From NCBI RefSeq assembly GCF_003463065.1, contig NZ_QSCM01000011.1:1-64000 (forward strand): DNA of 64,000 bases, in the 5' to 3' direction. The notes below the pieces were generated by a model that searched no databases, had not been told where the DNA came from, and saw only the letters and a program-made list of their open reading frames with translations. Positions 16,208-24,448 of this stretch are shown piece after piece. Each line of letters starts with the position of its first letter. Position 1 is the stretch's first letter. The DNA comes from Blautia sp. OF03-15BH (GTDB taxonomy: Bacteria > Bacillota > Clostridia > Lachnospirales > Lachnospiraceae). A program made the translations under genes and the position numbers.

Positions 16208-17518
16208 ATGAGCAAAAAGCATTATGCCGACAGAAATTTAAAATTTGAAACATTACAGCTTCATGTAGGACAGGAGCAGCCGGATCCGGTGACAGACGCA
16301 AGAGCGGTTCCGATCTATCAGACTTCTTCCTATGTATTCCGCAACTGCGATCATGCAGCAGCAAGATTTGATCTGAGTGATTCCGGAAATATTTATGGCC
16401 GTCTGACCAATCCGACAGAGGATGTTTTCGAGAAAAGAATCGCAGCACTGGAAGGCGGCGTGGCAGCACTGGCAGTTGCGTCCGGTGCAGCAGCCATCGC
16501 ATATACGTTTCAGAATCTGGCACATGCAGGGGAACACATCGTTGCCGCAAAAAATATTTATGGAGGAACCTATAACCTGCTGGCGCATACGCTTCCGGAA
16601 TACGGTATCAAAGCAACCTTTGTAGATCCGTTTAATTATGAAGAGGTAGAGAATGCCATTCAGGAAAATACCAGAGCCATCCATGTGGAAACGCTTGGAA
16701 ATCCCAACTCTGATGTTGTGGATATCGAGAAGCTGGCAGCGATCGCTCATGCACATAAGATTCCGCTCGTAGTGGACAATACCTTTGCAACTCCGTATCT
16801 GGTACGTCCCATCGAGTACGGAGCAGATATTGTCGTTCATTCCGCTACAAAATTCATCGGTGGTCACGGTACGACCATCGGCGGTGTGATTGTGGACAGT
16901 GGAAAATTTGACTGGGAGGCAAGCGGTAAATTCCCGGCACTGGTGGAGCCGAATCCCAGCTACCACGGTGTAAGCTTTACAAAAGCTGCAGGTCCTGCCG
17001 CTTTCGTGACCAAGATCCGCGCTATTCTTCTTCGAGATACGGGAGCTACCATTTCTCCGTTCCATGCATTCTTCTTCCTGCAGGGGCTTGAAACACTGTC
17101 TCTTCGTGTAGAACGTCATGTGGAGAATGCTCTGAAGGTCGTTCAGTACCTGAATAACCATCCGCAGGTAGAAAAAGTACATCATCCCTCTGTTTCCAAA
17201 GATCCGGAGCAGCAGGCACTGTACAAGAAATATTTCCCGAACGGCGGCGGTTCCATCTTTACCTTTGAGATCAAAGGTGATGCCGAGACAGCCAAGAAAT
17301 TCATTGATAATCTGGAACTGTTCTCTCTGCTGGCAAATGTGGCAGATGTGAAGTCTCTGGTGATCCATCCGGCTTCCACCACCCACGCACAGCTCAATGA
17401 AGAGGAGCTTGCTGACCAGGGGATCAAACCCAATACCATTCGTCTCTCCATTGGTACCGAAAACATCGATGATATCATTGAAGATATGGATGAGGCCTTC
17501 AAAGCCATTGCAGAATAA
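16208..17518 (+). CDS. metY: O-acetylhomoserine sulfhydrylase (MetY type)
   Basis: PLP enzyme of the Cys/Met metabolism family; makes homocysteine from O-acetylhomoserine and sulfide. 436 residues, the longer length typical of MetY rather than MetB (~380-400). Schiff-base Lys215 in SATKFIGGHGTTIGG; N-terminal FETLQLHVGQEQPDP and YGRLTNPT are family marks; VVDNTFATPYL carries the PLP-binding Asp. ATG at 16208 follows AGTGAGG. It stands alone after the Rrf2 terminator with its own promoter and is closed by a terminator at 17560. Confidence 0.93.
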   Translation: MSKKHYADRNLKFETLQLHVGQEQPDPVTDARAVPIYQTSSYVFRNCDHAAARFDLSDSGNIYGRLTNPTEDVFEKRIAALEGGVAALAVASGAAAIAYTFQNLAHAGEHIVAAKNIYGGTYNLLAHTLPEYGIKATFVDPFNYEEVENAIQENTRAIHVETLGNPNSDVVDIEKLAAIAHAHKIPLVVDNTFATPYLVRPIEYGADIVVHSATKFIGGHGTTIGGVIVDSGKFDWEASGKFPALVEPNPSYHGVSFTKAAGPAAFVTKIRAILLRDTGATISPFHAFFFLQGLETLSLRVERHVENALKVVQYLNNHPQVEKVHHPSVSKDPEQQALYKKYFPNGGGSIFTFEIKGDAETAKKFIDNLELFSLLANVADVKSLVIHPASTTHAQLNEEELADQGIKPNTIRLSIGTENIDDIIEDMDEAFKAIAE

Positions 17519-17559
17519 TCTTTTTGCCTACCAATCCTTCCTATAAAAAACTTTACGGT

Positions 17560-17606
17560 AAAAGTCCCGTATCTACGCTGTCATGGCGCCGGATACGGGA
17601 CTTTTT
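17560..17606 (+). terminator. Terminator after metY (also faces the convergent coat-protein gene)
   Basis: AAAAGTCCCGTATC / GATACGGGACTTTTT, a perfect 14-bp inverted repeat with T-rich 3' side. Confidence 0.85.
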
Positions 17607-17619
17607 CTTTTCCTGGGTT

Positions 17620-18087
17620 TCAGGCCATCTGATTTACAGTTTTGTACTTATAAAGCATCTCGGCATGATTCTGTTCTTCAATCTGGATATCGGCCAGAAG
17701 TTTGCGAAGACCGCTTTCACCAAAATTAAAAACGTTGGTATTGTACTCTCCGGAAACCAGTTTTTCCGTTCCAATGCAGTCAGTGGCCAGAAAAGCATCA
17801 TGCTGCTTGTCTTCCGGGCTCATCATGCCGTTATAGGAAGCCTTTGGCTCATAATCACGGCCCTGGGTGTCATTGCAGTTACAGGCCGGAAGCGTACCGG
17901 AAAGCACCTGGCTTAAGGACTGGTAATGCTCTTCTTCCTGCTTCTGGATGTTCTGAAACAGATTTTTAAGCTCCGGATCCCGCGCAGCCTCTGCATACTT
18001 TCCATACTTTTCCACGCAGCTTTTTTCCTGTGTCTGAAGATCCTGGATCACTGCCCGCTCTTTTTCTTTCAAAACAATACTCATCAT
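17620..18087 (-). CDS. Spore-coat (CotF-like), ferritin-like protein
   Basis: 155 residues on the minus strand with GGAAAGGATG upstream of the MM start. Helical and charged, with two EExxH-like segments (EKSCVEKYGKYAEAA, KQEEEHYQSL) and IEEQNHAEMLYKYK near the end, as in the Coat_F/DUF2383 ferritin-like group found in clostridial spores. Its presence is one reason to think the host forms spores. Residues 78-118 (from CNDTQGRDYEP) are less conserved-looking. It converges on metY. Function in the coat is inferred from family membership only. Confidence 0.75.
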   Translation of the reverse strand: MMSIVLKEKERAVIQDLQTQEKSCVEKYGKYAEAARDPELKNLFQNIQKQEEEHYQSLSQVLSGTLPACNCNDTQGRDYEPKASYNGMMSPEDKQHDAFLATDCIGTEKLVSGEYNTNVFNFGESGLRKLLADIQIEEQNHAEMLYKYKTVNQMA

Positions 18088-18326
18088 GATTTCTTACATC
18101 CTTTCCTGATTGGTTACAGGAAAAGTATGGCCAGGATTGGAGGATTTATGCATAAAATCTCTTGATCATGGAAGGCGATTTTTGTCCTGTCTTGTGTACC
18201 CTGGAAGTATCTGTTTTACAGGCTTTCCGGGGTATCGGTCATTTTGTCTGGTATTGTAAAGCAGTGTCAGATTTGTCGTAAATTTGTGGTCAAAAAATGA
18301 TGAGAAATGGAGAGTGCTAATAATAT

Positions 18327-18390
18327 GAACGCAGGCTACGAAGTGACTGCGTTCATGAGCAAGTAGCGAAGCGGATTGCGAATGTCCACT
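18327..18390. repeat. Dispersed hairpin repeat, copy A
   Basis: GAACGCAG/CTGCGTTC hairpin (18327-18354) followed by ATGAGCAAGTAGCGAAGC and an AGCGGA...TCCACT hairpin (one arm decayed). From 18339 to 18390 it matches 25987-26038 with two mismatches in 52 bases. It abuts the truncated tnpV frame. Confidence 0.75.
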
Positions 18391-18393
18391 GTT

Positions 18394-18678
18394 ATGACGT
18401 ATACTTTTCTTCGTAGAGATTATCTGAAAAACCATCGAAATTCAACCTATCAAGTGATACTTTTACAGGATACAATTGGAGAACACCTTCTGGAAGTAGA
18501 CAAGACAGCCAGAGAACGGGAAGAAGTGATCCTGAAACTGTTGGAAGAAAAAGAACCATTACCGGATAAAGAGAAAGATCAGATTGCCTGGGTAAGAGCT
18601 GCTAATCAGCACAGAGCGATTGCGGAAGAGATTATTCTCAAGGAATTGATTTATCTGTGCTACAGCGAAAGGCTATGA
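18394..18678 (+). pseudogene. N-terminally truncated TnpV (transposon-associated small protein)
   Basis: The frame aligns residue by residue with the intact TnpV at 42886-43257: FLRRDYLKNHR against MMRKTYLKEHR, then VDKTAREREEVILKLLEE, and ending IAEEIILKELIYL against RAEEIVLKELVYI. The first ~36 residues are missing, replaced upstream by the hairpin repeat; an in-frame TTG at 18376 lies inside that repeat and there is no ribosome-binding site. TnpV proteins ride on Clostridial mobile elements and have no known function. I read this as a remnant. Confidence 0.75.
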
Positions 18679-18723
18679 AGCAATGACCGTAAGGAAAATC
18701 CAGAGAAACGGAGGAATGCATGT

Positions 18724-19013
18724 ATGAGAAAAGAACGGAAAATCATCAATACAAATATCCGTTTGAATCTTTGCGATGAATAGGACAGGCAGGCATGGGA
18801 ATATTTGCAGACGATGGACAGGGAAAATATAAATTATATACCAGAGCTGTTGTAGTAGCTTTGAATGACTATTTTTCCAGAGAGTACAGGAATAAAGCAG
18901 ATCCGTATCTGGAAACCAGAGAAAAGGAAGATGCATTTTTGGAAAGACCGTTTGTAAAAGAATCTGTAGCCAAGATTAAAGATGATTCTGGAGTTGAAAA
19001 AATTGTAGTATAA
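18724..19013 (+). pseudogene. Broken mobile-element gene (plasmid/ICE-associated DUF protein), stop plus frameshift
   Basis: ATG at 18724 after GGAGG starts MRKERKIINTNIRFNL..., but TAG at 18781 interrupts it; reading on gives DRQAWEYLQTMDRE, after which the frame shifts to the one beginning near 18810 (KLYTRAVVVALNDYFSREY ... DPYLETREKEDAFL). Joined, these pieces match the small proteins that sit beside tnpV in Clostridial conjugative elements (order NTNIRFNL - AWEYLQTMDR - NDYFSR - DPYLETREKEDAFL). Two lesions make it non-functional. Confidence 0.7.
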
Positions 19014-19072
19014 TGAAATTGATATTGGTATAAAAATTTATTGGTGCCTGGCACCTAGCACTCTTTGTAAAT

Positions 19073-19198
19073 TTTGATGAGCAGCTTGTATTCGAGCAGT
19101 TGGATCAAGGCGAAAACGCTATCTGGAGTCTTATGCTGGCAAATGGATATTTAAAAGCGAGTCAAGTGGAATATCGGGGAATATTGAGAGAACCATGA
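19073..19198 (+). pseudogene. Fragment of an AAA-ATPase-like/PD-(D/E)XK protein
   Basis: A 41-codon open stretch encodes FDEQLVFEQLDQGENAIWSLMLANGYLKAS..., which matches the region before the nuclease domain of the common AAA-ATPase_like/PDDEXK_9 proteins of gut Clostridia. There is no start codon and the homology stops at the TGA at 19196. Just upstream (about 19047-19059) is a perfect hairpin GGTGCC-T-GGCACC. Third decayed fragment within 0.9 kb. Confidence 0.55.
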
Positions 19199-19270
19199 TA
19201 TTATTTACATATTATAAAAAGTGTTAATAAGTTAAAATATCAATTATTATAGGAAAGGAAGTTCACATCG

Positions 19271-20449
19271 ATGTTTCAACTATTATTACTTATCATTTAC
19301 TTATCATTTATTAGTTTGGGATTGCCGGATGCGTTGCTTGGAGCAGCGTGGCCATCCATGTATCGGGAATTACACGTGTCGATATCATATGCAGGTGCAA
19401 TTTCGATGATCATAGCATTTGGAACCATTATTTCCAGTTTGCAAAGTGATCGACTGACGAGAAAATTAGGAACGGGAAAGGTAACTGCAATCAGCGTAGC
19501 GATGACGGCGGTCGCGTTATTTGGATTCTCCACCAGTCATTCTTTTGTGGCTTTATGTTTGTGGGCGATTCCTTACGGACTCGGTGCAGGAAGCGTAGAT
19601 GCTTCTCTGAATAATTATGTGGCATTACATTATGAGAGCAAACACATGAGCTGGCTGCATTGTATGTGGGGAATCGGTGCGGCAACAGGACCATACATTA
19701 TGGGATATGTCTTGACAAACGGAAGAAGTTGGAATAGTGGATATCGTGTGATATCTGTATTGCAGATTATACTTACAATGATTTTGTTCTTCAGCCTTCC
19801 TCTGTGGAAGAATCGACCAGAGATTATAGATGACAATGGACAGGAAGTCTCAGCAAAAGCCTTATCTTTAAGAGAAGTTATCCGAATACCGGGAGCAAAA
19901 GAAATCATGGTATGCTTTTTCTGTTACTGTGCATTGGAACAGACCGCGGGATTGTGGGCAAGCAGTTATCTGTCATTATATAAGGGTGTATCTGCAGAAA
20001 CAGCAGCAACATTTGCAAGCATGTTTTACATAGGAATTACCATTGGACGTGCGCTATGTGGATTTGTTACAATGAAATTAAATGATGTTCAGATGATTCG
20101 GTTAGGACAAGTGCTGATCGCGGTCGGAATCTTGATTATGTTCTTACCATTTGGTCAGACATTGTCATTGGTTGGCCTGATAGTGATCGGACTTGGATGT
20201 GCACCAATCTACCCATGCATAATCCATTCTACGCCAACGCATTTTGGTGCAGACAAATCACAGGCAATTATCGGGATACAGATGGCAAGTGCGTATGTGG
20301 GAACATTGTTGATGCCACCTGTTTTTGGATTGATTGCAAATCATATCACGGTTGCGTTATTGCCGGTGTACTTGTTTATTATTTTGATTTTGATGTTTGT
20401 GATGCATGAGGCGTTGACGAAGAAAAGCAGTATGCATAATAATGGGTGA
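19271..20449 (+). CDS. Major facilitator superfamily transporter
   Basis: 392 residues, about 12 hydrophobic segments. The first loop has SDRLTRKLGTGK, a form of the MFS A-motif region; GLGAGSVDASLNNYV in helix 4 and HCMWGIGAATGPYIMGY in helix 5 recall the FucP/YfkF branch of sugar or drug transporters. Substrate unknown. AGGAAAGGAAG precedes the ATG. It stands alone, closed by a terminator at 20470; the next unit encodes malate/lactate enzymes, so a role in importing an organic acid is conceivable but not supported by any motif. Confidence 0.85.
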   Translation: MFQLLLLIIYLSFISLGLPDALLGAAWPSMYRELHVSISYAGAISMIIAFGTIISSLQSDRLTRKLGTGKVTAISVAMTAVALFGFSTSHSFVALCLWAIPYGLGAGSVDASLNNYVALHYESKHMSWLHCMWGIGAATGPYIMGYVLTNGRSWNSGYRVISVLQIILTMILFFSLPLWKNRPEIIDDNGQEVSAKALSLREVIRIPGAKEIMVCFFCYCALEQTAGLWASSYLSLYKGVSAETAATFASMFYIGITIGRALCGFVTMKLNDVQMIRLGQVLIAVGILIMFLPFGQTLSLVGLIVIGLGCAPIYPCIIHSTPTHFGADKSQAIIGIQMASAYVGTLLMPPVFGLIANHITVALLPVYLFIILILMFVMHEALTKKSSMHNNG

Positions 20450-20469
20450 AATATAAAGTGACTTGGAAT

Positions 20470-20502
20470 GAGCTGTCGTTTTTAATATTCGACAGTTCTT
20501 TT
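20470..20502 (+). terminator. Terminator after the MFS gene
   Basis: GAGCTGTCG / CGACAGTTC stem followed by eight T. Confidence 0.8.
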
Positions 20503-20814
20503 TTTATTTGTGGGTCGGATATTTCCTGATGATAAAGAGCGCATAGAGGGATTTAGCATAATTGCAGAAATTATTCAACGCTGTTAAAGATGCATATATT
20601 CCTTAATGAATCCTGTGATTGCTGTTCGCTCCGTTCACAGCAACTTGGTCAAAATCCATTCCACTTGCTGTAAACTGTCAGGAATGCTATATTATAAGAA
20701 ATATCTGTCGTACTGTACAGTTGTACCCAAAATAAAATGTATGGGAAAGACGGTGAAAAAATGATACCGCCTGTAAGAATACACGGACGGAAATGGGATG
20801 TGGAGGAATGGAGC
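20503..20814. other. Intergenic region before the GntR gene
   Basis: About 310 bases with no convincing gene. It contains the 25-base inverted-repeat unit at 20619-20643. An open frame continuous with the GntR gene starts at 20737 but lacks a suitable ribosome-binding site and is not counted. I see no clear promoter. Confidence 0.5.
20619..20643. repeat. Inverted-repeat unit, left copy
   Basis: TTGCTGTTCGCTCCGTTC plus ACAGCAA; its arms TTGCTGT/ACAGCAA form a hairpin. It is the reverse complement, with one mismatch, of 22800-22824, so the two copies flank the GntR and dehydrogenase genes in opposite orientation. Confidence 0.65.
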
Positions 20815-21522
20815 ATGTTTAAAGAAATTAGAGATGAACGGGCTTTCAACGGGATTTTAAATCAGATTATAGAGAACATTCAGAATAGCAGTCTCAAAGC
20901 GGGCGATGCCCTTCCGGCGGAGCGGACAATGGCGGAGATCATGGGAGTATCCAGACCGGCAGTCAGAGAAGCTTTGAGAGCATTGGAACTGCTGGGAATA
21001 GTCAAGCCGGTGCCGGGAGGCGGAAATTATATTACGGAGGACCTGGATACCTGGCTGATCGAACCCTTATCCATACTTTTTAAATTAAATAATGGATATC
21101 TGCGCCAGAATCAGCAGTTCCGTGCGGCACTGGAGCGAGAAGCGGCAATTCTTGCGGCACGAAAGTGCACACCGCTGGATGCAGCAGAATTATGGGTGAT
21201 TCTTGCACGGCTGAACGCCGCAGAAGATGAAAAGATACGGGGTGAACTGGATCGCGAACTTCACAAGAAGATTGCAAAGATCGCAGGTAACCCGATGGTT
21301 TACTGTGTCCTTGCGGCAGCAGATCAGCTTACTGAGAATATTGTTTCCGGGACGAGAGACTACATTATGAAAAAGAATAATTCTGCCAGAGAGGTTGATG
21401 ACCAGCATCATCGGCTTGTTGAGGCAATCATCAACGGAGATGCAGAACAGGCGGAACGATGTATGTCCGAACATATGGATACGATTGAACGTTATATGGA
21501 AGAAATGCAAAAAACATCCTGA
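20815..21522 (+). CDS. GntR-family regulator, FadR/FCD subfamily
   Basis: About 235 residues. ATG at 20815 has GGAGG 8 nt upstream and gives the usual short N-terminus; a longer frame reaches back to 20737. Winged helix (~residues 5-70): AGDALPAERTMAEIMGVSRPAVREALRALELLGIV is the classical GntR signature region. The C-terminal all-helical FCD domain (ALEREAAILAARKCT, DRELHKKIAKIAGNPM, DDQHHRLVEAIINGDAEQAE) binds small carboxylates, with His residues for a metal. Two TGGT-N3-like palindromes in the promoter of the next gene fit the FadR-type TNGTNNNACNA operator, so it likely controls the dehydrogenase/malic enzyme genes, with an organic acid as effector. Confidence 0.88.
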   Translation: MFKEIRDERAFNGILNQIIENIQNSSLKAGDALPAERTMAEIMGVSRPAVREALRALELLGIVKPVPGGGNYITEDLDTWLIEPLSILFKLNNGYLRQNQQFRAALEREAAILAARKCTPLDAAELWVILARLNAAEDEKIRGELDRELHKKIAKIAGNPMVYCVLAAADQLTENIVSGTRDYIMKKNNSAREVDDQHHRLVEAIINGDAEQAERCMSEHMDTIERYMEEMQKTS

Positions 21523-21565
21523 GAAATTTTGGGCATTTTTACAGGATAAATTGATATGACCTCTA

Positions 21566-21617
21566 TTGTATTTTGGTAATACCAGTGGTATAATTAAAAT
21601 ACAAATTGGTAATGCCA
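21566..21617 (+). promoter_or_regulatory. Promoter of the Ldh2-type dehydrogenase with two GntR/FadR-type operators
   Basis: -35 TTGTAT (21566-21571), 17-base spacer, -10 TATAAT (21589-21594). TGGTAATACCA (21574-21584) is a perfect palindrome inside the spacer and fits the FadR-subfamily consensus TNGTNNNACNA. TGGTAATGCCA (21607-21617) is a one-base variant just past the start point. Their centres are 33 bases apart, about three helical turns, which would suit cooperative binding by two dimers. Repression is the likely outcome. Confidence 0.7.
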
Positions 21618-21656
21618 ATAAATAAAATCGGCAAAACCAGAAAGAGGGACGAAACA

Positions 21657-22787
21657 ATGGGATATGTGAAATGGTCATATGAGATACTGAATCATTTTTG
21701 CGGAGACGTATTCAAGGCGTTTGGTTTTACAGAGGAAGAAAGCAATCAGATCAAGGATGTGCTTCTTACGGCTGACCTTTATGGAATAGAAAGTCATGGC
21801 ATGCAGAGAATGGTGCGTTATCATAAGGGAATCGAAAAGGGAACGATCCATCCGCAGGCAAAGCCTGAAATTGTATTTGAAACACCGATATCTGCAGTGA
21901 TTGATGGTCATAATGGAATGGGACAGCTTATTTCCGTTTATGCAATGAAAAAAGCAATCGAAAAAGCCAAAAAGACCGGAGTTGGAATTGTAACTGTCCG
22001 TGAGTCCAATCATTTCGGTATCGCCGGATATTATGCAAAGATGGCGTGCGATGAGGGACTTCTGGGAATGGCCTGTACAAATTCAGAGGCTATTATGGTT
22101 CCTACGTTTGGCAAAAAAGCCATGCTTGGATCAAACCCAATCGCAGTAGCTATGCCGGCAGACCCGTATCCGTTTTTCTTTGACTGTTCTACCACGGTAG
22201 TTACAAGAGGAAAACTCGAAATGTACAACAAAAAGGAGAAACCACTTCCGGATGGATGGGCCCTGGACAAAGATGGTCATGCAAGTACAGATGCACCGGA
22301 TGTCCTTTCCAATATTGTTGCAAAGAAGGGCGGTGGAATCATGCCCCTTGGTGGAAATGAAGAGGTTACAGGAAGCCACAAGGGATATGGATATGGTATG
22401 CTGTGTGAACTATTCAGTTCCATTCTTTCTATGGGCGTTACTTCGGATCATTGCTGCACATTCCCGGATAAAACAGGAATCTGTCATGGATTTATGGCAA
22501 TCGATCCGGCTGCATTTGGTGATCCTCAAGCAATCCGCAGACACTTTTCAGAATACCTGGAAACTTTGAGAGAAAGTCCGAAGGCAGAAGGCAAAGATCG
22601 TATTTATACACATGGTGAAAAAGAAGTTTTGGCAGAAAAAGATAGAAGAGAGCATGGATTACCTGTAAACGATAATACGATGGTCGAACTTGCTAATCTG
22701 TGTGAATATCTCGGACTTGACTTTAATAAATATTTTGATGGATATGAGCTTCCAAAAGAAAGCAAATTCTTTACCGGTAATTATTAA
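21657..22787 (+). CDS. Ldh2-family NAD(P)-dependent malate/L-lactate-type dehydrogenase
   Basis: About 376 residues. The start ATG at 21657 follows AAAGAGGG; the open frame extends back over the operator to 21606 but that is non-coding. Family marks: ADLYGIESHGMQRM (catalytic His in SHG), GHNGMGQLISVYAM, VTVRESNHFGIAGYYA, LGSNPIAVAMP and GSHKGYGYGMLCEL. This superfamily is distinct from classical MDH and includes malate, sulfolactate, ureidoglycolate and diketogulonate dehydrogenases. With malic enzyme 98 bases downstream, malate oxidation to oxaloacetate or a related 2-hydroxy acid oxidation is the simplest reading. Transcription probably responds to the GntR protein upstream. Confidence 0.85.
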   Translation: MGYVKWSYEILNHFCGDVFKAFGFTEEESNQIKDVLLTADLYGIESHGMQRMVRYHKGIEKGTIHPQAKPEIVFETPISAVIDGHNGMGQLISVYAMKKAIEKAKKTGVGIVTVRESNHFGIAGYYAKMACDEGLLGMACTNSEAIMVPTFGKKAMLGSNPIAVAMPADPYPFFFDCSTTVVTRGKLEMYNKKEKPLPDGWALDKDGHASTDAPDVLSNIVAKKGGGIMPLGGNEEVTGSHKGYGYGMLCELFSSILSMGVTSDHCCTFPDKTGICHGFMAIDPAAFGDPQAIRRHFSEYLETLRESPKAEGKDRIYTHGEKEVLAEKDRREHGLPVNDNTMVELANLCEYLGLDFNKYFDGYELPKESKFFTGNY

Positions 22788-22799
22788 TAGATTAGAAGA

Positions 22800-22824
22800 T
22801 TGCTGTGAACGGAGTGAACAGCAA
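22800..22824. repeat. Inverted-repeat unit, right copy
   Basis: TTGCTGTGAACGGAGTGAAC plus AGCAA, reverse complement of 20619-20643 with one mismatch. It lies between the dehydrogenase and malic enzyme genes. Confidence 0.65.
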
Positions 22825-22885
22825 CAATAGAAGAGTCGAATGATACGGTTTCGCAAAATTTAAGATACCAGGGAGGACAATAGAA

Positions 22886-24061
22886 ATGGATTATGCAAAA
22901 GAATCTTTAAGACTGCATGGAGAATGGAAAGGTAAGATTGAAGTTGTAACAAGAGTACCTGTAGAAAATAAGGATGATCTGTCACTTGCCTATACACCAG
23001 GTGTTGCACAGCCTTGTCTCGAAATCCAGAAGGATGTGGATAAATCTTATGATCTTACCAGAAGATGGAACATGTGTCTGGTAGTAACTGACGGTTCAGC
23101 TGTTCTTGGACTTGGAAATATCGGACCAGAGGCCGGAATGCCGGTAATGGAAGGAAAATGTGTACTTTTCAAGGCATTTGGCGATGTAGATGCATTCCCT
23201 CTTTGTATCAAGAGCAATGATGTAGATGAGATCGTTAATACAATTTATCTGATCTCCGGTTCTTTTGGCGGAGTAAATCTGGAAGATATTTCAGCACCGA
23301 GATGTTTTGAAATTGAGAAGAAATTAAAAGAAAAATGTGATATCCCGATTTTCCACGACGATCAGCATGGTACAGCGATTATCACTCTTGCCGGTCTGAC
23401 CAACGCACTGAAGGTTGTAGGAAAGAAAAAAGAAGATGTTCGTATCGTTATGAACGGAGCAGGAGCTGCTGCAATTTCTATTGCACGTCTCCTTCTGACA
23501 GCAGGATTCAAAGATATCACTCTCTGCGACAGAAAGGGTGCAATCTACGAGGGACGCCCGGAAGGCATGAATCCGATCAAAGAAGAAATGGCTAAAGTTA
23601 CTAACCTGGCTAAAAGATCCGGTTCTCTTGCAGAGATGCTGGTTGGCGCTGATGTATTTATCGGTGTTTCAGCACCGGGTGCTGTTACAACAGAGATGGT
23701 TAAGACCATGAACAAAGATGCAGTTGTTTTTGCATGTGCGAACCCGACTCCGGAGATTTTCCCGGATGATGCAAAGGCAGGCGGAGCAAAAGTTGTTTCC
23801 ACAGGAAGAAGTGATTTCCCGAACCAGATCAACAACGTACTTGCTTTCCCGGGAATCTTCCGTGGTGCATTTGATGTGAGAGCAAAAGAAATCAATGACG
23901 AAATGAAATTGGCAGCGTCTGAAGCACTTGCAAATCTGATCACAGATGAGGAACTTTCTCCGGAGTATATCATTCCGAAGGCATTTGATAAGCGAGTAGG
24001 ACCAGCGGTAGCCAAAGCGGTTGCTGAGGCAGCAAAGAGAACCGGTGTAACTCGTATTTAA
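22886..24061 (+). CDS. NAD(P)-dependent malic enzyme (decarboxylating)
   Basis: Converts malate to pyruvate and CO2 with reduction of NAD(P). 391 residues, the short bacterial form without a phosphotransacetylase tail. LAYTPGVAQPCLEI (substrate region), TDGSAVLGLGNIGPEAGMPVMEGKCVLFK, metal-binding EDISAPRCFEI and HDDQHGTAII, Rossmann MNGAGAAAISIARLL and FACANPTPEI are all present. ATG at 22886 follows CAGGGAGGAC. No terminator separates it from the Ldh2-type gene, so both probably form one GntR-controlled unit for growth on malate or related acids. Confidence 0.93.
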   Translation: MDYAKESLRLHGEWKGKIEVVTRVPVENKDDLSLAYTPGVAQPCLEIQKDVDKSYDLTRRWNMCLVVTDGSAVLGLGNIGPEAGMPVMEGKCVLFKAFGDVDAFPLCIKSNDVDEIVNTIYLISGSFGGVNLEDISAPRCFEIEKKLKEKCDIPIFHDDQHGTAIITLAGLTNALKVVGKKKEDVRIVMNGAGAAAISIARLLLTAGFKDITLCDRKGAIYEGRPEGMNPIKEEMAKVTNLAKRSGSLAEMLVGADVFIGVSAPGAVTTEMVKTMNKDAVVFACANPTPEIFPDDAKAGGAKVVSTGRSDFPNQINNVLAFPGIFRGAFDVRAKEINDEMKLAASEALANLITDEELSPEYIIPKAFDKRVGPAVAKAVAEAAKRTGVTRI

Positions 24062-24292
24062 AAAATATACATACATCACTGAAGGCCATGAAAGCGTGCC
24101 AGATAGAGGTTGTCGAATGAACGGATTACAAAAAGATATAGAATAAAGCAAAGCAGAAGGGGCTGTCGGTTAATATCACATTTCGGAATCATAATTTATA
24201 ATAATTACGATTTCTGCTTTTTGCTAAAGTTAATGACATTGCGTAAAATCAAGGCTTCGCAAATTCTTCACAAAATAATTAGCACTCACCTA

Positions 24293-24425
24293 TTGACAGA
24301 ACAAAAAAACAAATGCTAGAATAAAAGTCCAAAACCATGCTACATGGAGTGGATTTTTCTAAAGCAAATGCTTTATTTTTCGCCACACAGCTCTGGAGAC
24401 TCTGCTGTGTGGCACTTTTTTGTGT
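24293..24425 (+). promoter_or_regulatory. Promoter plus attenuator-like leader of the MATE gene
   Basis: Strong promoter TTGACA (24293-24298), 18-base spacer, TAGAAT (24317-24322). The transcript would contain TCCA...CCATG-CTA-CATGG...TGGA (about 24328-24353), then AAAGCA-AA-TGCTTT (24361-24374), then an intrinsic terminator GCCACACAG/CTGTGTGGC (24382-24413) with a T-run, all before the gene's ribosome-binding site at about 24437. A terminator inside the leader implies conditional read-through. The preceding 230 bases (24062-24292) hold no convincing gene. No known riboswitch consensus was recognised. Confidence 0.6.
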
Positions 24426-24448
24426 AAAAAAGAGGCAGGAGGTAAAAA

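Noticed and set aside
16253..17386. 377-codon minus-strand open frame across metY
   Set aside because: Antisense shadow of a clear PLP enzyme gene; no recognisable domain.
24110..24319. 69-codon open frame between malic enzyme and MATE genes
   Set aside because: No ribosome-binding site, A/T-rich, overlaps the MATE promoter boxes at 24293-24322.
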